Shown here: positions 54,399-63,933 of the stretch, in pieces
How the letters are laid out: each line of letters opens with the position of its first letter
Numbering within the stretch: position 1 is the stretch's first letter
NCBI RefSeq assembly: GCF_023845585.1
Contig: NZ_JAMQHS010000007.1
Coordinates: forward strand, 62,001 to 126,000
Length of the DNA stretch: 64,000 nt
Direction: 5' to 3'
Origin: Clostridium sp. CMCC3677
Lineage (GTDB): Bacteria > Bacillota > Clostridia > Clostridiales > Clostridiaceae
Notes under the pieces: generated by a model
Seen by the model: only the letters and a program-made list of their open reading frames with translations
Told to the model about the DNA's origin: nothing
Database searches by the model: none
Position numbers and translations under genes: made by a program

Positions 54399-55781
54399 CT
54401 ATGTGATTTCATTATTTTTCTTTATACATACTATAAATTTAGTTCCTATATTTTCTTTACTTTCTACATCAATAGTTGCAGCATGCAATGTTAGTATTTT
54501 CTTTACAATCGTAAGACCAACTCCGTTACCTTCAATTTTGTGTCTACTCTTATCTCCACGATACATCCTTTCAAAAACATATGGCAAGTCTTCTTTTTTA
54601 ATACCAATACCATTGTCCTTAATTTCAATTCTAACAAAATTTATATCACTATTAACATTAACCCATACAGTTCCATTTACATAATTAAATTTAATTGCAT
54701 TAGAAATAAGATTTATAAATACTTGTTTTAATTTATCATAATCACCTAATACTATAAGATTTTTGCTTTCATCTTCATTTATAAGTAATTCTATATTTTT
54801 TTTTGTTGCTGCAATTGAAAAGTCGTCTATTACTGTTAAAAGTAGTTGCTCTATATTAACTAAACCTAAATTGAGTGCTATTTCATCAGATTCAATTTGT
54901 TTTAGTTCATTTAAGTTATTTAAAAGCTTACCAAATCTCACTACTTCATCATTTAAGTTAATGAGCTTATCAATAGTTATAGGTATAATGCCATCTATCA
55001 TTGCTTCTAAATTATTCTGAAGTACATTTAAAGGAGTTCTTATTTCATGAGATATATCTGCAATAAGCCTCTTTCTTAGTAAATCTTGACTATTTAACTT
55101 ATCACCTAAAGAATTTATGCTCTCAGTTAAGTTTCTAATTTCTTCAATGCTACTTTTTATATTTGATTTTGAGTTATAATTTCCTTTTGATAAACTTACA
55201 GAAGTTTTTGCAACTGATTTTATAGGTTCAGAAAATTGCTTTGATAAAATTAAACTTATAACTGCTACTATTACTAAAGTTAATATACCACTAAATACAA
55301 TCCCCTTATTAATCTGTCCCTTAAAACTTAGATCTTCTTGAGAAAGTAAAACAGGTGAGTATTGACCAACTATAATATATCCCACTGTTTTTTCATTAAC
55401 ATTTATATCAAAAGTGTTAGAAGTATAAATTCCTGTTTCTTCTTTACCGTTTATTGTCATATGATTTTTATATTGTATATCCTCATGATTCATCTGCCAA
55501 ACAACTTTTTTATTTTCATCTAAAAGAGTTAAACAATAATTACTCATATATGCTTCGTGCATCATTTCTTCCCCTGAAGTTTTATTCCAATTACCATCAC
55601 TTCTATAAACTTGTTGAAAATATTCTACCAATCTTGTGTTTCTTTTAGTTTGTATATCCTTCATGTATTTATTAAAAGTGTTTGTTATTGTCATATTTAT
55701 AATTAAAGCTGATAAAAGTACTGAAACTATGGAACAAAAAATTAAAATAAAACTTAAGCGTTCTCTAACATTTTGTTTCAT
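54399..55781 (-). CDS. Sensor histidine kinase
   Basis: 460 residues. Membrane segments at ~8-30 and ~160-180 enclose a ~130-residue external sensor without Cys/Met-rich metal clusters. HAMP follows, then HisKA with ADISHEIRTPLNVLQNN and a HATPase_c domain (NAIKFNYVNG, DNGIGIKKEDLPYVFE, GNGVGLTIVKK). Start ATG overlaps the response regulator stop (ATGA). Confidence 0.93.
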   Translation of the reverse strand: MKQNVRERLSFILIFCSIVSVLLSALIINMTITNTFNKYMKDIQTKRNTRLVEYFQQVYRSDGNWNKTSGEEMMHEAYMSNYCLTLLDENKKVVWQMNHEDIQYKNHMTINGKEETGIYTSNTFDINVNEKTVGYIIVGQYSPVLLSQEDLSFKGQINKGIVFSGILTLVIVAVISLILSKQFSEPIKSVAKTSVSLSKGNYNSKSNIKSSIEEIRNLTESINSLGDKLNSQDLLRKRLIADISHEIRTPLNVLQNNLEAMIDGIIPITIDKLINLNDEVVRFGKLLNNLNELKQIESDEIALNLGLVNIEQLLLTVIDDFSIAATKKNIELLINEDESKNLIVLGDYDKLKQVFINLISNAIKFNYVNGTVWVNVNSDINFVRIEIKDNGIGIKKEDLPYVFERMYRGDKSRHKIEGNGVGLTIVKKILTLHAATIDVESKENIGTKFIVCIKKNNEIT

Positions 55782-56461
55782 ATTTCATCACCAAACTTAT
55801 AACCAATTTTGGTAACAGTAATTATGTATCTTGGAGATTTACTGTCTTCTTCAATCTTTTTACGTAGATTCTTAATGTGTACATCAATAATTCTATCTGA
55901 GCCATCAAAATCAATACCGAATACTCTTTCTATTATAGCTTCTCTTGAAAATACTTTTCCTTTGTTTGAAGCTAAAACATATAATATATCAAACTCATTT
56001 GGAGTTAAACTTACTTCTTGCATATTTAATTTAACTACTCTTTTTTCATTATCTATTGTTAATTTACCATCATCAAGAAAAAGAATATTATCATTACTTT
56101 CACCAATTCTTCTAAACAAAGCATTTACACGTGCAGTAAGTTCTCTTGGACTCAATGGTTTTGTTAAATACTCATCTGCACCAATATTTAACCCCTCAAT
56201 TTTATCACTTAATGTACTCTTAGCAGTTAACATAAAAATATATACATCTGATATTCTTCTAAGTATTTTACAAACTTCCTCTCCATCTATATCTGGTAGC
56301 ATTAAATCTAAAATAACAAGATCAATTTTTTCTTTTCTAAAAATTTCAATTCCATCTAGTCCATTTTCTGTAGAATACACTCCATATCCTTCTTTTTCTA
56401 GGTATGCCTTTAAAACTTCTGATACACTTTTTTCATCTTCAATTATTAAAATGTTATTCAT
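55778..56461 (-). CDS. OmpR-family response regulator
   Basis: 227 residues from MNNILIIEDEKS. Receiver domain: acidic pair IIEDEK, phospho-acceptor Asp in LVILDLMLPDIDG, Lys in YLTKPLSPRE. C-terminal winged helix with NEFDILYVLASNKGKVFSRE and RIIDVHIKNLRKKIEE. Start has GGAGTGATA upstream; a GTG three codons earlier is in frame. Pairs with the overlapping kinase; the nearby copper-type membrane protein is a possible target. Confidence 0.94.
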   Translation of the reverse strand: MNNILIIEDEKSVSEVLKAYLEKEGYGVYSTENGLDGIEIFRKEKIDLVILDLMLPDIDGEEVCKILRRISDVYIFMLTAKSTLSDKIEGLNIGADEYLTKPLSPRELTARVNALFRRIGESNDNILFLDDGKLTIDNEKRVVKLNMQEVSLTPNEFDILYVLASNKGKVFSREAIIERVFGIDFDGSDRIIDVHIKNLRKKIEEDSKSPRYIITVTKIGYKFGDEI

Positions 56462-56811
56462 TACTATCACTCCATAAAGTTTTTATTAATATTACATTAT
56501 CATAAACTTATAAATTTTATATGTAAATGATATATATTACATATAAATTCCTTTGCCAATGAATAACTCAATTGTTTGAGTATCAAATACATTCACCTCT
56601 TTAACGATTTTCCTATATTAAGCTACAATACTTTACTCTATAATATATGTAAATACATTTAAGATCTTATTAGCAGTTATAGTTCTTAGGTAAATAGAAA
56701 AATACCTGTAGAACAATAGAGTAAAAAGGAGCTACTTATGCTTAATAAAATTAAACATAAATAACCCCTCTAAAATAATAATATTACTTAATTAAATATT
56801 TGAGCTTTATA
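56462..56811. other. Intergenic region with hairpin and 8-codon frame
   Basis: About 350 bases between two minus-strand genes. A plus-strand hairpin (GTTCTTAGGTA at 56682-56692 with TACCTGTAGAAC at 56703-56714) precedes AAAAAGGAG and an 8-codon frame MLNKIKHK ending in TAA (56738-56764). A palindromic ACTCAATTGTTTGAGT lies at 56565-56580. Nothing longer with coding potential was found. Confidence 0.5.
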
Positions 56812-59118
56812 TTATTCACCTTGCGGTGTATATATAACTTTATCATTACCATCTATTATTATAAGAGATTTTGCTGGTATTTTTTCTCCTTCAGCATTTA
56901 CTTCATTATTTGAGAAATTACACACTACTTTTATACCATCTTCATATTGAGTCATTTGAACCAATTTATCATCTGATAATATTTTGTAATCAGTCATTTC
57001 TTTATTTATTACTTTTTTACTAAAATCTGACCAAACTTTGCTATGTTTAATTATTATTTCTTTGTGCTCTACCCATTCATTTTTATCTAAATGATATAAT
57101 GGTGGTACATTATAAAGGACTTCATATAACATTCTATTTTCTATCTCATCTTTTATTTTTAGTGTTCCCCATCCCCACCAATGTGTTGTTATAACTGAAT
57201 CATTATAAACTAATTTATATAATGGAATAGTATAAGTTGTATCTAAAAATATTTTTTTATATTTGTCCTTTAATGGAATTTGTTTTGAGAACATTTCTGG
57301 TACGCCATTAGTATTGGAATAATATCTGCCAACATAATATTCACTATCTTTATTTTTATTCATATCCTTATCCATCCAAGAAAATGATGGTGTTTCTATT
57401 CCCTGTGCAAAAGCTATATTTTTGCTTGCAAAATCATTTCCACCTTCAGTACCAACTACCATGTTGTACTCTTTTTGAAGATAATCCATTCTTTCAAGTC
57501 TTGCTTTTATATCTTCTTCTTCAGTTGTAATATGATTTGATGAATAATCATCAAAAATTTCTCCAGTTCCATCTGTATCTAGGAACCATGAATTAAATTG
57601 TAATCCTGTATTTAAAATTGATGTTACTCTTTCCTTTACACTAGGCATTGCTAAAGTTGGATTTAACTTTCTTCCTACACCTTGGAATCCTTCAATTTTC
57701 TTTCCATCCTTTTTGGCTACAGTAGCTTCCTCAAAAAGAGATTTATCATTAAATTTAGCTGTTATCCATTGTTCTTCCCCTGGTTTGTGAATTGAATGAT
57801 ATGAGTCATAAGTTCCTATTAAATATCCTGCTTTATTTGCACTTTCCACAAGTTCAGGCTTTATAAAACCTTCTTGCCAATCATCTAGTCCAAGCCACAT
57901 ATTATCTAACCCTGAATTTTTCATATCTTCTATTACATCAACAGTGTTAGCATCAGACCATTTTTCAATAGGTACTAAATCATCTGATAGTACACTTTTT
58001 AACAATCTTTTATTTAAATTTATAAGTTCTACTGAATTTAAGTTATCAATACCTTTGTCTACTAAAACTTTGCTTTCATTATCTAAATTAGTGAAAATTT
58101 CAGAATTATAGAACTCTTTTAATTGCAATATTTCATTAAAACCTTTAAGCATTCTATTTTTAGTATACTTATCTGTATAATCTAACTTTTGAAATTCATC
58201 AAAAGCTGTTGCAAGCTCACCCCCATCTAAAACTTTTGTATTCAATAAATTTTGTATCCAAAGTTTTATATTTTGAGGCATATTTTCTCTTAATCTATTC
58301 CACTTAATATTTTCTTCTGATATAACATTTCTGTCCCAAAAATACGCATGTGGTGCTCCATATAGTTTTTCAATATTTTTATTTTCTTTAGCTTTCTCTT
58401 CTAATGTTTTAAAGTTATCATTTTCAATTAAATAATTTTTATATGTTTTAGCGATATCTACAGGACTATTTTTAGTTAAGTAGACTCTAAAACCATATTC
58501 TTTATTTTTATTTATAGATGGGTATTCATGATTAAATGTAAACTTTATATTTTCTTTAGTATCAAAAGTAATATTGTTGTTATATGGATTTTTAATTATA
58601 TATAATAACGAATAATCTTTCTTACTTGCTGCAAAAAACTGCATTGAAAAAGATTCTATAACTTTCATTTCAGATTCATTTAAATACTCTTTCCAAACTA
58701 AATCATTGCTTGGAATATACTTACCCTGATTTAGTGGAAGCATATAGCTTTCTCCGCTTACATTAGGCCAAGAAAATTTATTCTCCTCATCTTTAGTAGA
58801 TTTTATAGAAATATCTAAGTAATTATTTTGTTTTTTAACATCAACATTTAAATTTTTCTCATCGTATTTCCATGACACTTCATCACCATTATTTTTCAGA
58901 TCAGATACCTTCATATTTTCTAATGGTTCTGAAACTATTTCATTCACTCCATTTGATTCAACTTCAACCTTAAATGTTTCTGGATCTACTTTAAAAGTAA
59001 AATCTAAATCTTCTACCTTTGAATAAAGCTTATTATTAATTTTATCTTTGTTTATGCATCCCATTAAAACTGTTGTAGCGCATGATACCGCTAGTATTAA
59101 AGATATTACTCTTTTCAT
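56812..59118 (-). CDS. Lipoprotein glycosidase of GH101/GH129-like appearance
   Basis: 768 residues. Signal peptide with lipobox VLMGC (Cys near 21). A beta-sandwich N-terminal half (~30-250) is followed by a (beta/alpha)8-like region: WSDANTVDVIEDMKNSG, NMWLGLDDWQEGF, GTYDSYHSIHKPGEEQW, then WFLDTDGTGEIFDDYSS (candidate nucleophile Asp) and VVGTEGGNDFASK (candidate acid/base Glu). C-terminal beta domain. This pattern resembles GH101/GH129 alpha-N-acetylgalactosaminidases, but the family is not certain. AAGAGGTGATA precedes the chosen ATG. Likely surface glycan degradation. Confidence 0.72.
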   Translation of the reverse strand: MKRVISLILAVSCATTVLMGCINKDKINNKLYSKVEDLDFTFKVDPETFKVEVESNGVNEIVSEPLENMKVSDLKNNGDEVSWKYDEKNLNVDVKKQNNYLDISIKSTKDEENKFSWPNVSGESYMLPLNQGKYIPSNDLVWKEYLNESEMKVIESFSMQFFAASKKDYSLLYIIKNPYNNNITFDTKENIKFTFNHEYPSINKNKEYGFRVYLTKNSPVDIAKTYKNYLIENDNFKTLEEKAKENKNIEKLYGAPHAYFWDRNVISEENIKWNRLRENMPQNIKLWIQNLLNTKVLDGGELATAFDEFQKLDYTDKYTKNRMLKGFNEILQLKEFYNSEIFTNLDNESKVLVDKGIDNLNSVELINLNKRLLKSVLSDDLVPIEKWSDANTVDVIEDMKNSGLDNMWLGLDDWQEGFIKPELVESANKAGYLIGTYDSYHSIHKPGEEQWITAKFNDKSLFEEATVAKKDGKKIEGFQGVGRKLNPTLAMPSVKERVTSILNTGLQFNSWFLDTDGTGEIFDDYSSNHITTEEEDIKARLERMDYLQKEYNMVVGTEGGNDFASKNIAFAQGIETPSFSWMDKDMNKNKDSEYYVGRYYSNTNGVPEMFSKQIPLKDKYKKIFLDTTYTIPLYKLVYNDSVITTHWWGWGTLKIKDEIENRMLYEVLYNVPPLYHLDKNEWVEHKEIIIKHSKVWSDFSKKVINKEMTDYKILSDDKLVQMTQYEDGIKVVCNFSNNEVNAEGEKIPAKSLIIIDGNDKVIYTPQGE

Positions 59119-59153
59119 TATTATCACCTCTTAAACAAAATAGCTTAAGAATG

Positions 59154-60527
59154 TTACATGAATGTTACATAAAACTCAATACTATCACCTTTTAAATTAA
59201 ATCCAAAATCAAAGTTATATTTTTCTAATATACTTTTTATTATTGATAAACCTAACCCTGTTCCCGATATGTTTTTATTCCTTGATTTTTCTAATACACA
59301 GAAAGGTTGCCATATTTCATTTAAATTATATTTTTCTCTGTCTTCTATACCATTTGATATGAAAAATTCTACTTTCCCTAAAGTTTCTAATAATTTTATT
59401 TCAATACTATTATTGCTAGTATATTTTATAGCATTAGTAATAAAATTATTTAATACTACCTCAATATCTTCTTCATCAGCATATATGATATATTCTTTCT
59501 TTTCATCAAAATTTAAATATAGTTTTATATCACTTTCTTTAAGAATAAGCTGATATTTTTTTATTATATCTTTAATATTTTTTCCTATGTCAAAAGTTGA
59601 ATTATTCCTTAGTTTATTTTCTAATTTTGCCCAAAATAATAATTTTTCTATTAAATAATCCATTTCATCAATTTGCTCTTGTATTGTATTTATATATGTA
59701 CCGTCATCTAATCCATCTTCTAATCCCTGACTGTATACTTTAATCAAAGCTAAAGGTGTTTTTAATTCATGAGATATATCTGAAATTAATTCCTTCAATC
59801 TTTTATTTTTTATATTAATTTCACTATGAGCTTTCTCTAGACTTTCACTCATGCTATTTATACTTATTGCAAGTTCTTCTATTTCATCATTAGTATGTAT
59901 TTCTTCTTTTCTAAAATTCAACTCAGAAATATCCCTAGATAATTTTTTAAGATGCTCTAATGGATTTATTATTTTTTTTGATATTATGGCGCATAATATA
60001 ATAATTATAATTATAGATAACATATTTAAGTATATGTTGAATTTATTTACACTGCTTATAGTCTCATCAATATAAGGGATGGATAATCCTATTGCAAATA
60101 TATATGAATCTTTCTTTACAAATTTTGTTAACATCCTATATTTAGGTACGCCTTGATCATATATCTTATTAATGCTTCTATTATTTATATTATTTAGTGT
60201 TTCTTCAGTAACCCAAAATTTATTTAATTTAACCTTCTTTAAATTAAAATTTGAAATTAAATTTTCATTTATATTATTCAAATTATCATTTAAGTCTCCA
60301 TATACGATGACAACACTGTTTTCTTGTTCTATTTTAGGTATATCATCAATTAGTACATCTATGTCTTCTGTTAATATTTGATTTTCTACACTATTTAAAA
60401 TTTTACGTTTTTCAAATATATAATATTTTCCCACAAAGAATAAGTTTATTAATATAGAAATTATTAAAACTATAATCACAACTGAAGCTATGCTAACAGT
60501 AAGCTTTCTGCTTATCTTAATTTTCAT
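59154..60527 (-). CDS. Sensor histidine kinase next to the lipoprotein glycosidase
   Basis: 457 residues. Two membrane segments (~12-32 and ~170-190) flank an external domain of ~135 residues. HAMP, HisKA (DISHELKTPLALIKVYSQGL) and HATPase_c (NFITNAIKYTSNNSIEI, GTGLGLSIIKS) follow. It overlaps the response regulator gene. The downstream lipoprotein glycosidase starts 36 bases after its stop, so the three genes probably form one operon and the kinase may sense the glycan or its products (inference). Confidence 0.92.
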   Translation of the reverse strand: MKIKISRKLTVSIASVVIIVLIISILINLFFVGKYYIFEKRKILNSVENQILTEDIDVLIDDIPKIEQENSVVIVYGDLNDNLNNINENLISNFNLKKVKLNKFWVTEETLNNINNRSINKIYDQGVPKYRMLTKFVKKDSYIFAIGLSIPYIDETISSVNKFNIYLNMLSIIIIIILCAIISKKIINPLEHLKKLSRDISELNFRKEEIHTNDEIEELAISINSMSESLEKAHSEINIKNKRLKELISDISHELKTPLALIKVYSQGLEDGLDDGTYINTIQEQIDEMDYLIEKLLFWAKLENKLRNNSTFDIGKNIKDIIKKYQLILKESDIKLYLNFDEKKEYIIYADEEDIEVVLNNFITNAIKYTSNNSIEIKLLETLGKVEFFISNGIEDREKYNLNEIWQPFCVLEKSRNKNISGTGLGLSIIKSILEKYNFDFGFNLKGDSIEFYVTFM

Positions 60528-61164
60528 CAACCTCCAAACTATAACCTATTCCTCTATATGTTTTTATATTATCTTCTCCTATTTTTGCCCTTAATCGCCT
60601 TATATGAGTATCCACTGTTCTATAATCTCCAATATAATCAATTCCCCACACTAAATCTATAAGTTTATCTCTCGATAAGATAATACCTTTATTTTTCATA
60701 AAAACTAAAAGAAGATCATATTCTATTTTAGTTAGTTTTAAAATTTCATCATTTTTATATACTTTTTGTTCATTAATATTTAATTTAATACCATTAACTA
60801 TCATTTTTTCATTAAAATTCACAAGTTTTTTAGCTCTTAATAAAAGTATTCTTGGATCAAATGGTTTTTTTACATATTCATCTGCCCCACAATTTAATGC
60901 TTCTATTTCATCATCATTTTGAGATTTTGCAGTTAATATTAGTACCTTTGCAGTACTGTTTTCCTTTATATATCTGCAAGCTTCTATTCCACTAATTTTA
61001 GGCATCATCCAATCTAACACTGCTATATCTATCTTATTTGAATGAAATATTTCTAATGCCATTTCACCATCTTCTGCCACAAAAGTATTAAATCCTTCTC
61101 TTTTAAAATAAGCTTCTAGTATTTTAAGCATCTGCTTTTCATCATCTGCAATCAATATATTCAA
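60517..61164 (-). CDS. OmpR-family response regulator of the glycosidase operon
   Basis: 215 residues. Receiver: LIADDEKQML, phospho-acceptor in IAVLDWMMPKISG, EYVKKPFDPRI. Winged helix: TKIEYDLLLVFMKNKGIIL and YRTVDTHIRRLRAKIGE. Start is TTG with AAGGAG 11 bases upstream. First gene of the operon with the kinase and the lipoprotein glycosidase. Confidence 0.93.
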   Translation of the reverse strand: MNILIADDEKQMLKILEAYFKREGFNTFVAEDGEMALEIFHSNKIDIAVLDWMMPKISGIEACRYIKENSTAKVLILTAKSQNDDEIEALNCGADEYVKKPFDPRILLLRAKKLVNFNEKMIVNGIKLNINEQKVYKNDEILKLTKIEYDLLLVFMKNKGIILSRDKLIDLVWGIDYIGDYRTVDTHIRRLRAKIGEDNIKTYRGIGYSLEVDEN

Positions 61165-61325
61165 TCTATACCGCTCCTTTTTTGTGCATCATATACATTA
61201 ATTATATCCTATTAAATAAAGAAATAATATTATTTAGGTTTTAATCCTTATCCTTAAAATAAAATTATAATTTAAGTTATCTACAAATTTTTCAATAATA
61301 TAATTTCCTAAATAATAAAAAAATT

Positions 61326-61358
61326 AGCACCTCAGAAAAACATTCTGAAGTGCTTTTT
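61326..61358 (-). terminator. Terminator of the PTS EIIC gene
   Basis: AGCACCTCAGA (61326-61336) pairs with TCTGAAGTGCT (61344-61354), one mismatch, loop of seven. On the minus strand AATTTTTTTATT follows. The gap 61165-61454 otherwise holds only a 13-codon frame near 61408 that I do not support as a gene. Confidence 0.85.
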
Positions 61359-61454
61359 GTAAATAAATTGTTTTATAAAATGGGCTAATTTTGAGAGGAT
61401 AATTTATATGATATTAAACTACTATATAATTAGTAGGATAAAGCTTTAATAAAT

Positions 61455-62723
61455 TTATTGGTTATTTTTTAGTTCTTGTCTTCCTGCTACATAAACAAAT
61501 GGAAGATATATTAATACACTAATAACTAAACAAATAAGAGCTGTAACTCCACCCCTAATTGAGTTAGTAGAGAATATTGCACCTAAAATTGGAGGTGTTG
61601 TCCATCCTGCCATAATTGAAACTTTTGGTACAAAGTGTATTGCTGTTAAACCATATGCTGTTAATGCAGATACTAATGGTGCTAACATAAATGGAATAAA
61701 GTACATTGGATTTAATATTATTGGCATACCAAAAATTATTGGTTCATTAATATTAAAACATCCTGGTGCTAAGCTTAAATTTGCAATCATCTTTTGTTGA
61801 GATCCTGATTTCTTTCCTAAAATATATATCGCTATAATTAATGCAATAGTAGCTCCTGATCCACCCATATTTACATATGAATCTAAAAATTGACTACTTA
61901 CAATATATTTTGGTTCTACTCCTGAATTAATTGCTTCTGTATTTAAAACAAGCAATGGAAGTAGTAGCGCATTTATAATTGGTGCAAGTATATTAGAACC
62001 ATGTAATCCAAAGAACCATAGTAATTGAGATACAAAAATTATAAGTAATACTCCACCTAAACTACCTGCAACACCTTGTAGTGGTTTTTGTAGTGCTAAG
62101 AATAATGCCTGATGAACATCTGGTATATTTATAACTATTAATAATTCCTTAACTCCAGCTGTTAAAGCTAAAACTATAATTGATGGCAATAAAGCTGCAA
62201 AAGATTTAGAAACTGCTGGTGGAACTCCCTCGGGCATCTTTATAATTAATTTAGGATTTCCTGATAACTTAACAAAAATTTCTGTAACAACTAATGCTAC
62301 TATTATAGATATAAATAGTCCTTGAGCTCCTAAGAAAGTAAATGGTAATGCACCTTCAGCATTTGTTGCATATAAAAGCATTGCAGATCCTAATGATAAT
62401 ATACCTGCTGCTAATGGATCCTTATCATATCCTTTTGCCAAATGATAAGATATTGTAAATACTATTAATATTGACATAACACCAAAAGAACCATTAGAAA
62501 TAGCTACACCCCAAGCTTTCCATCCCACTGGTAATAGCCAATCCAGAAAGTTTTGATACCATTTAAAACCTAAATTATTAAATAATACTGCAAATGCTCC
62601 TGCCATAATTAATGGTGTTATTGTTGCAAACCCATCACGTATTGCTACTAAATGCCTTTGAGCACCTATTTTAGCTGCGATAGGTACAAAATGCTCTTCC
62701 ATCCAATCAAAAAATTTTTTCAT
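61455..62723 (-). CDS. PTS EIIC component, lactose/cellobiose (CelB) family
   Basis: 422 residues, ten membrane segments. RDGFATITPLIMAGAFAVLF, FGLHGSNILAPI, SLAPGCFNINEPIIFGMPII (the EIIC catalytic motif) and IHFVPKVSIMAGW are all typical. No EIIA or EIIB is visible in the window, so it needs those subunits from elsewhere. It lies 47 bases after the MupG-like gene in one operon. The imported sugar is likely a wall-derived or beta-linked disaccharide. Confidence 0.94.
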   Translation of the reverse strand: MKKFFDWMEEHFVPIAAKIGAQRHLVAIRDGFATITPLIMAGAFAVLFNNLGFKWYQNFLDWLLPVGWKAWGVAISNGSFGVMSILIVFTISYHLAKGYDKDPLAAGILSLGSAMLLYATNAEGALPFTFLGAQGLFISIIVALVVTEIFVKLSGNPKLIIKMPEGVPPAVSKSFAALLPSIIVLALTAGVKELLIVINIPDVHQALFLALQKPLQGVAGSLGGVLLIIFVSQLLWFFGLHGSNILAPIINALLLPLLVLNTEAINSGVEPKYIVSSQFLDSYVNMGGSGATIALIIAIYILGKKSGSQQKMIANLSLAPGCFNINEPIIFGMPIILNPMYFIPFMLAPLVSALTAYGLTAIHFVPKVSIMAGWTTPPILGAIFSTNSIRGGVTALICLVISVLIYLPFVYVAGRQELKNNQ

Positions 62724-62770
62724 AGACCTTTTCCTCCTTACTTAGGTATATTTTTTTATTCTTATAACTT

Positions 62771-63865
62771 TTAACCTTTTACTTCTCTAAAACAAAAACT
62801 TGTCCAAGGTTCTATATAATTTAATAAAAATACTTCTTCATCAACTACCTTTCCAACCACATTTGTTTTTCCACTATTTTTCATATCCTTTAATGCAACT
62901 TGAAGTTCACCTGCATATCTAGTGTATAAATCCGAATCTATTAATAAATCTCCTCTTTTTATATTTGGAGTATTAACTGCTGGAAAGCGCTTATCTTTAT
63001 ATTTAACTCTACTTTGCGTAGACCTTATCATGTATTCTGATACATCACCTCTATTGTAATGAAATTCTTCAAGAACTATCTTTTTATCAAGTTCTGTTGC
63101 AGTTTCATCAAATTCAATATTAAGCATTAATTTTTCTTTATTTATTTCACTTAATATCTTTAATTCCTGTTCTGATGCAAAAGAATTTGCTATTATTACA
63201 TCATCTATAAGTCCTGTTGCTAAAAAATGTTTAGCTTGTACATCTATTGGTAAGTTTCTATGCATTTCTAAAGTACATAACCCTTCTGATACAGGCCAAG
63301 GTCCATACTTGGCTTCTTTAGAATTTACAAAGGCGGCTGTTCTTAATCCAAGTTCCTTAAATTGTTTTGAACACTTAATAAAATGTTCAAGTGAAAGACC
63401 TGTATATTTATGAGGATAGAAATTATGACATCCATATAGATTATCAATATTGGATTTGTAAGATAAAATATTATCTATATACTTAGTCCCATTGCTCATA
63501 TTAAGTTCTATTTTTAATCCATACTCATTAAAACTCATGATAGATTCCTCTAATCCACTAAAGCCTAAGTCTAGCCTTATTCCATCTAATCCAATATCTT
63601 TAAACACTTTTAGGTCATATATAGATGCCCCTAAACTTTTAAATACACTTGGATCTAAATCTGCAATCACCTCCATATTTTCTTCTTTAGCTGCACATAA
63701 CATAGTTTTGAAATCACTAATTACATCTTCAGTGTTTTTATCAGCTACAGAAATTAAGCATGTAAAGATTCTTTTAAATCCATATTTGCCAGCTAAATGT
63801 ATATACTTCACAATTTCATTTATATCTGCATGATTAGGATAAACTGAAATCCCGAGTCCTATCAT
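62771..63865 (-). CDS. MupG-like 6-phospho-N-acetylmuramidase (DUF871)
   Basis: 364 residues from MIGLGISVYPNHADIN. A TIM-barrel N-terminal domain (~1-235: LGISVYPNHADINEIVKYI, DLDPSVFKSLGASIYDL, GLDGIRLDLGFSG, NFYPHKYTGL) and a C-terminal cyclophilin-like domain. MupG hydrolyses MurNAc-6-phosphate-GlcNAc taken up by a PTS. The start was chosen with GGGGGATG upstream; the frame is open five codons earlier. Its operon with an EIIC gene fits cell-wall disaccharide salvage. Confidence 0.92.
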   Translation of the reverse strand: MIGLGISVYPNHADINEIVKYIHLAGKYGFKRIFTCLISVADKNTEDVISDFKTMLCAAKEENMEVIADLDPSVFKSLGASIYDLKVFKDIGLDGIRLDLGFSGLEESIMSFNEYGLKIELNMSNGTKYIDNILSYKSNIDNLYGCHNFYPHKYTGLSLEHFIKCSKQFKELGLRTAAFVNSKEAKYGPWPVSEGLCTLEMHRNLPIDVQAKHFLATGLIDDVIIANSFASEQELKILSEINKEKLMLNIEFDETATELDKKIVLEEFHYNRGDVSEYMIRSTQSRVKYKDKRFPAVNTPNIKRGDLLIDSDLYTRYAGELQVALKDMKNSGKTNVVGKVVDEEVFLLNYIEPWTSFCFREVKG

Positions 63866-63933
63866 TCTTTCATCCCCCATTCCATATAATAAGCTCCTAT
63901 TGTTGGAGATACTTCTTCATCTAATTAACTTTA

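Noticed and set aside
55809..56477. 222-codon plus-strand frame opposite the response regulator gene
   Set aside because: Antisense shadow of a clear OmpR-family gene; Ser/Leu/Ile-rich without motifs.
61408..61449. 13-codon plus-strand frame after GAGAGGAT
   Set aside because: Too short, no downstream terminator, follows a minus-strand terminator; chance is likely.
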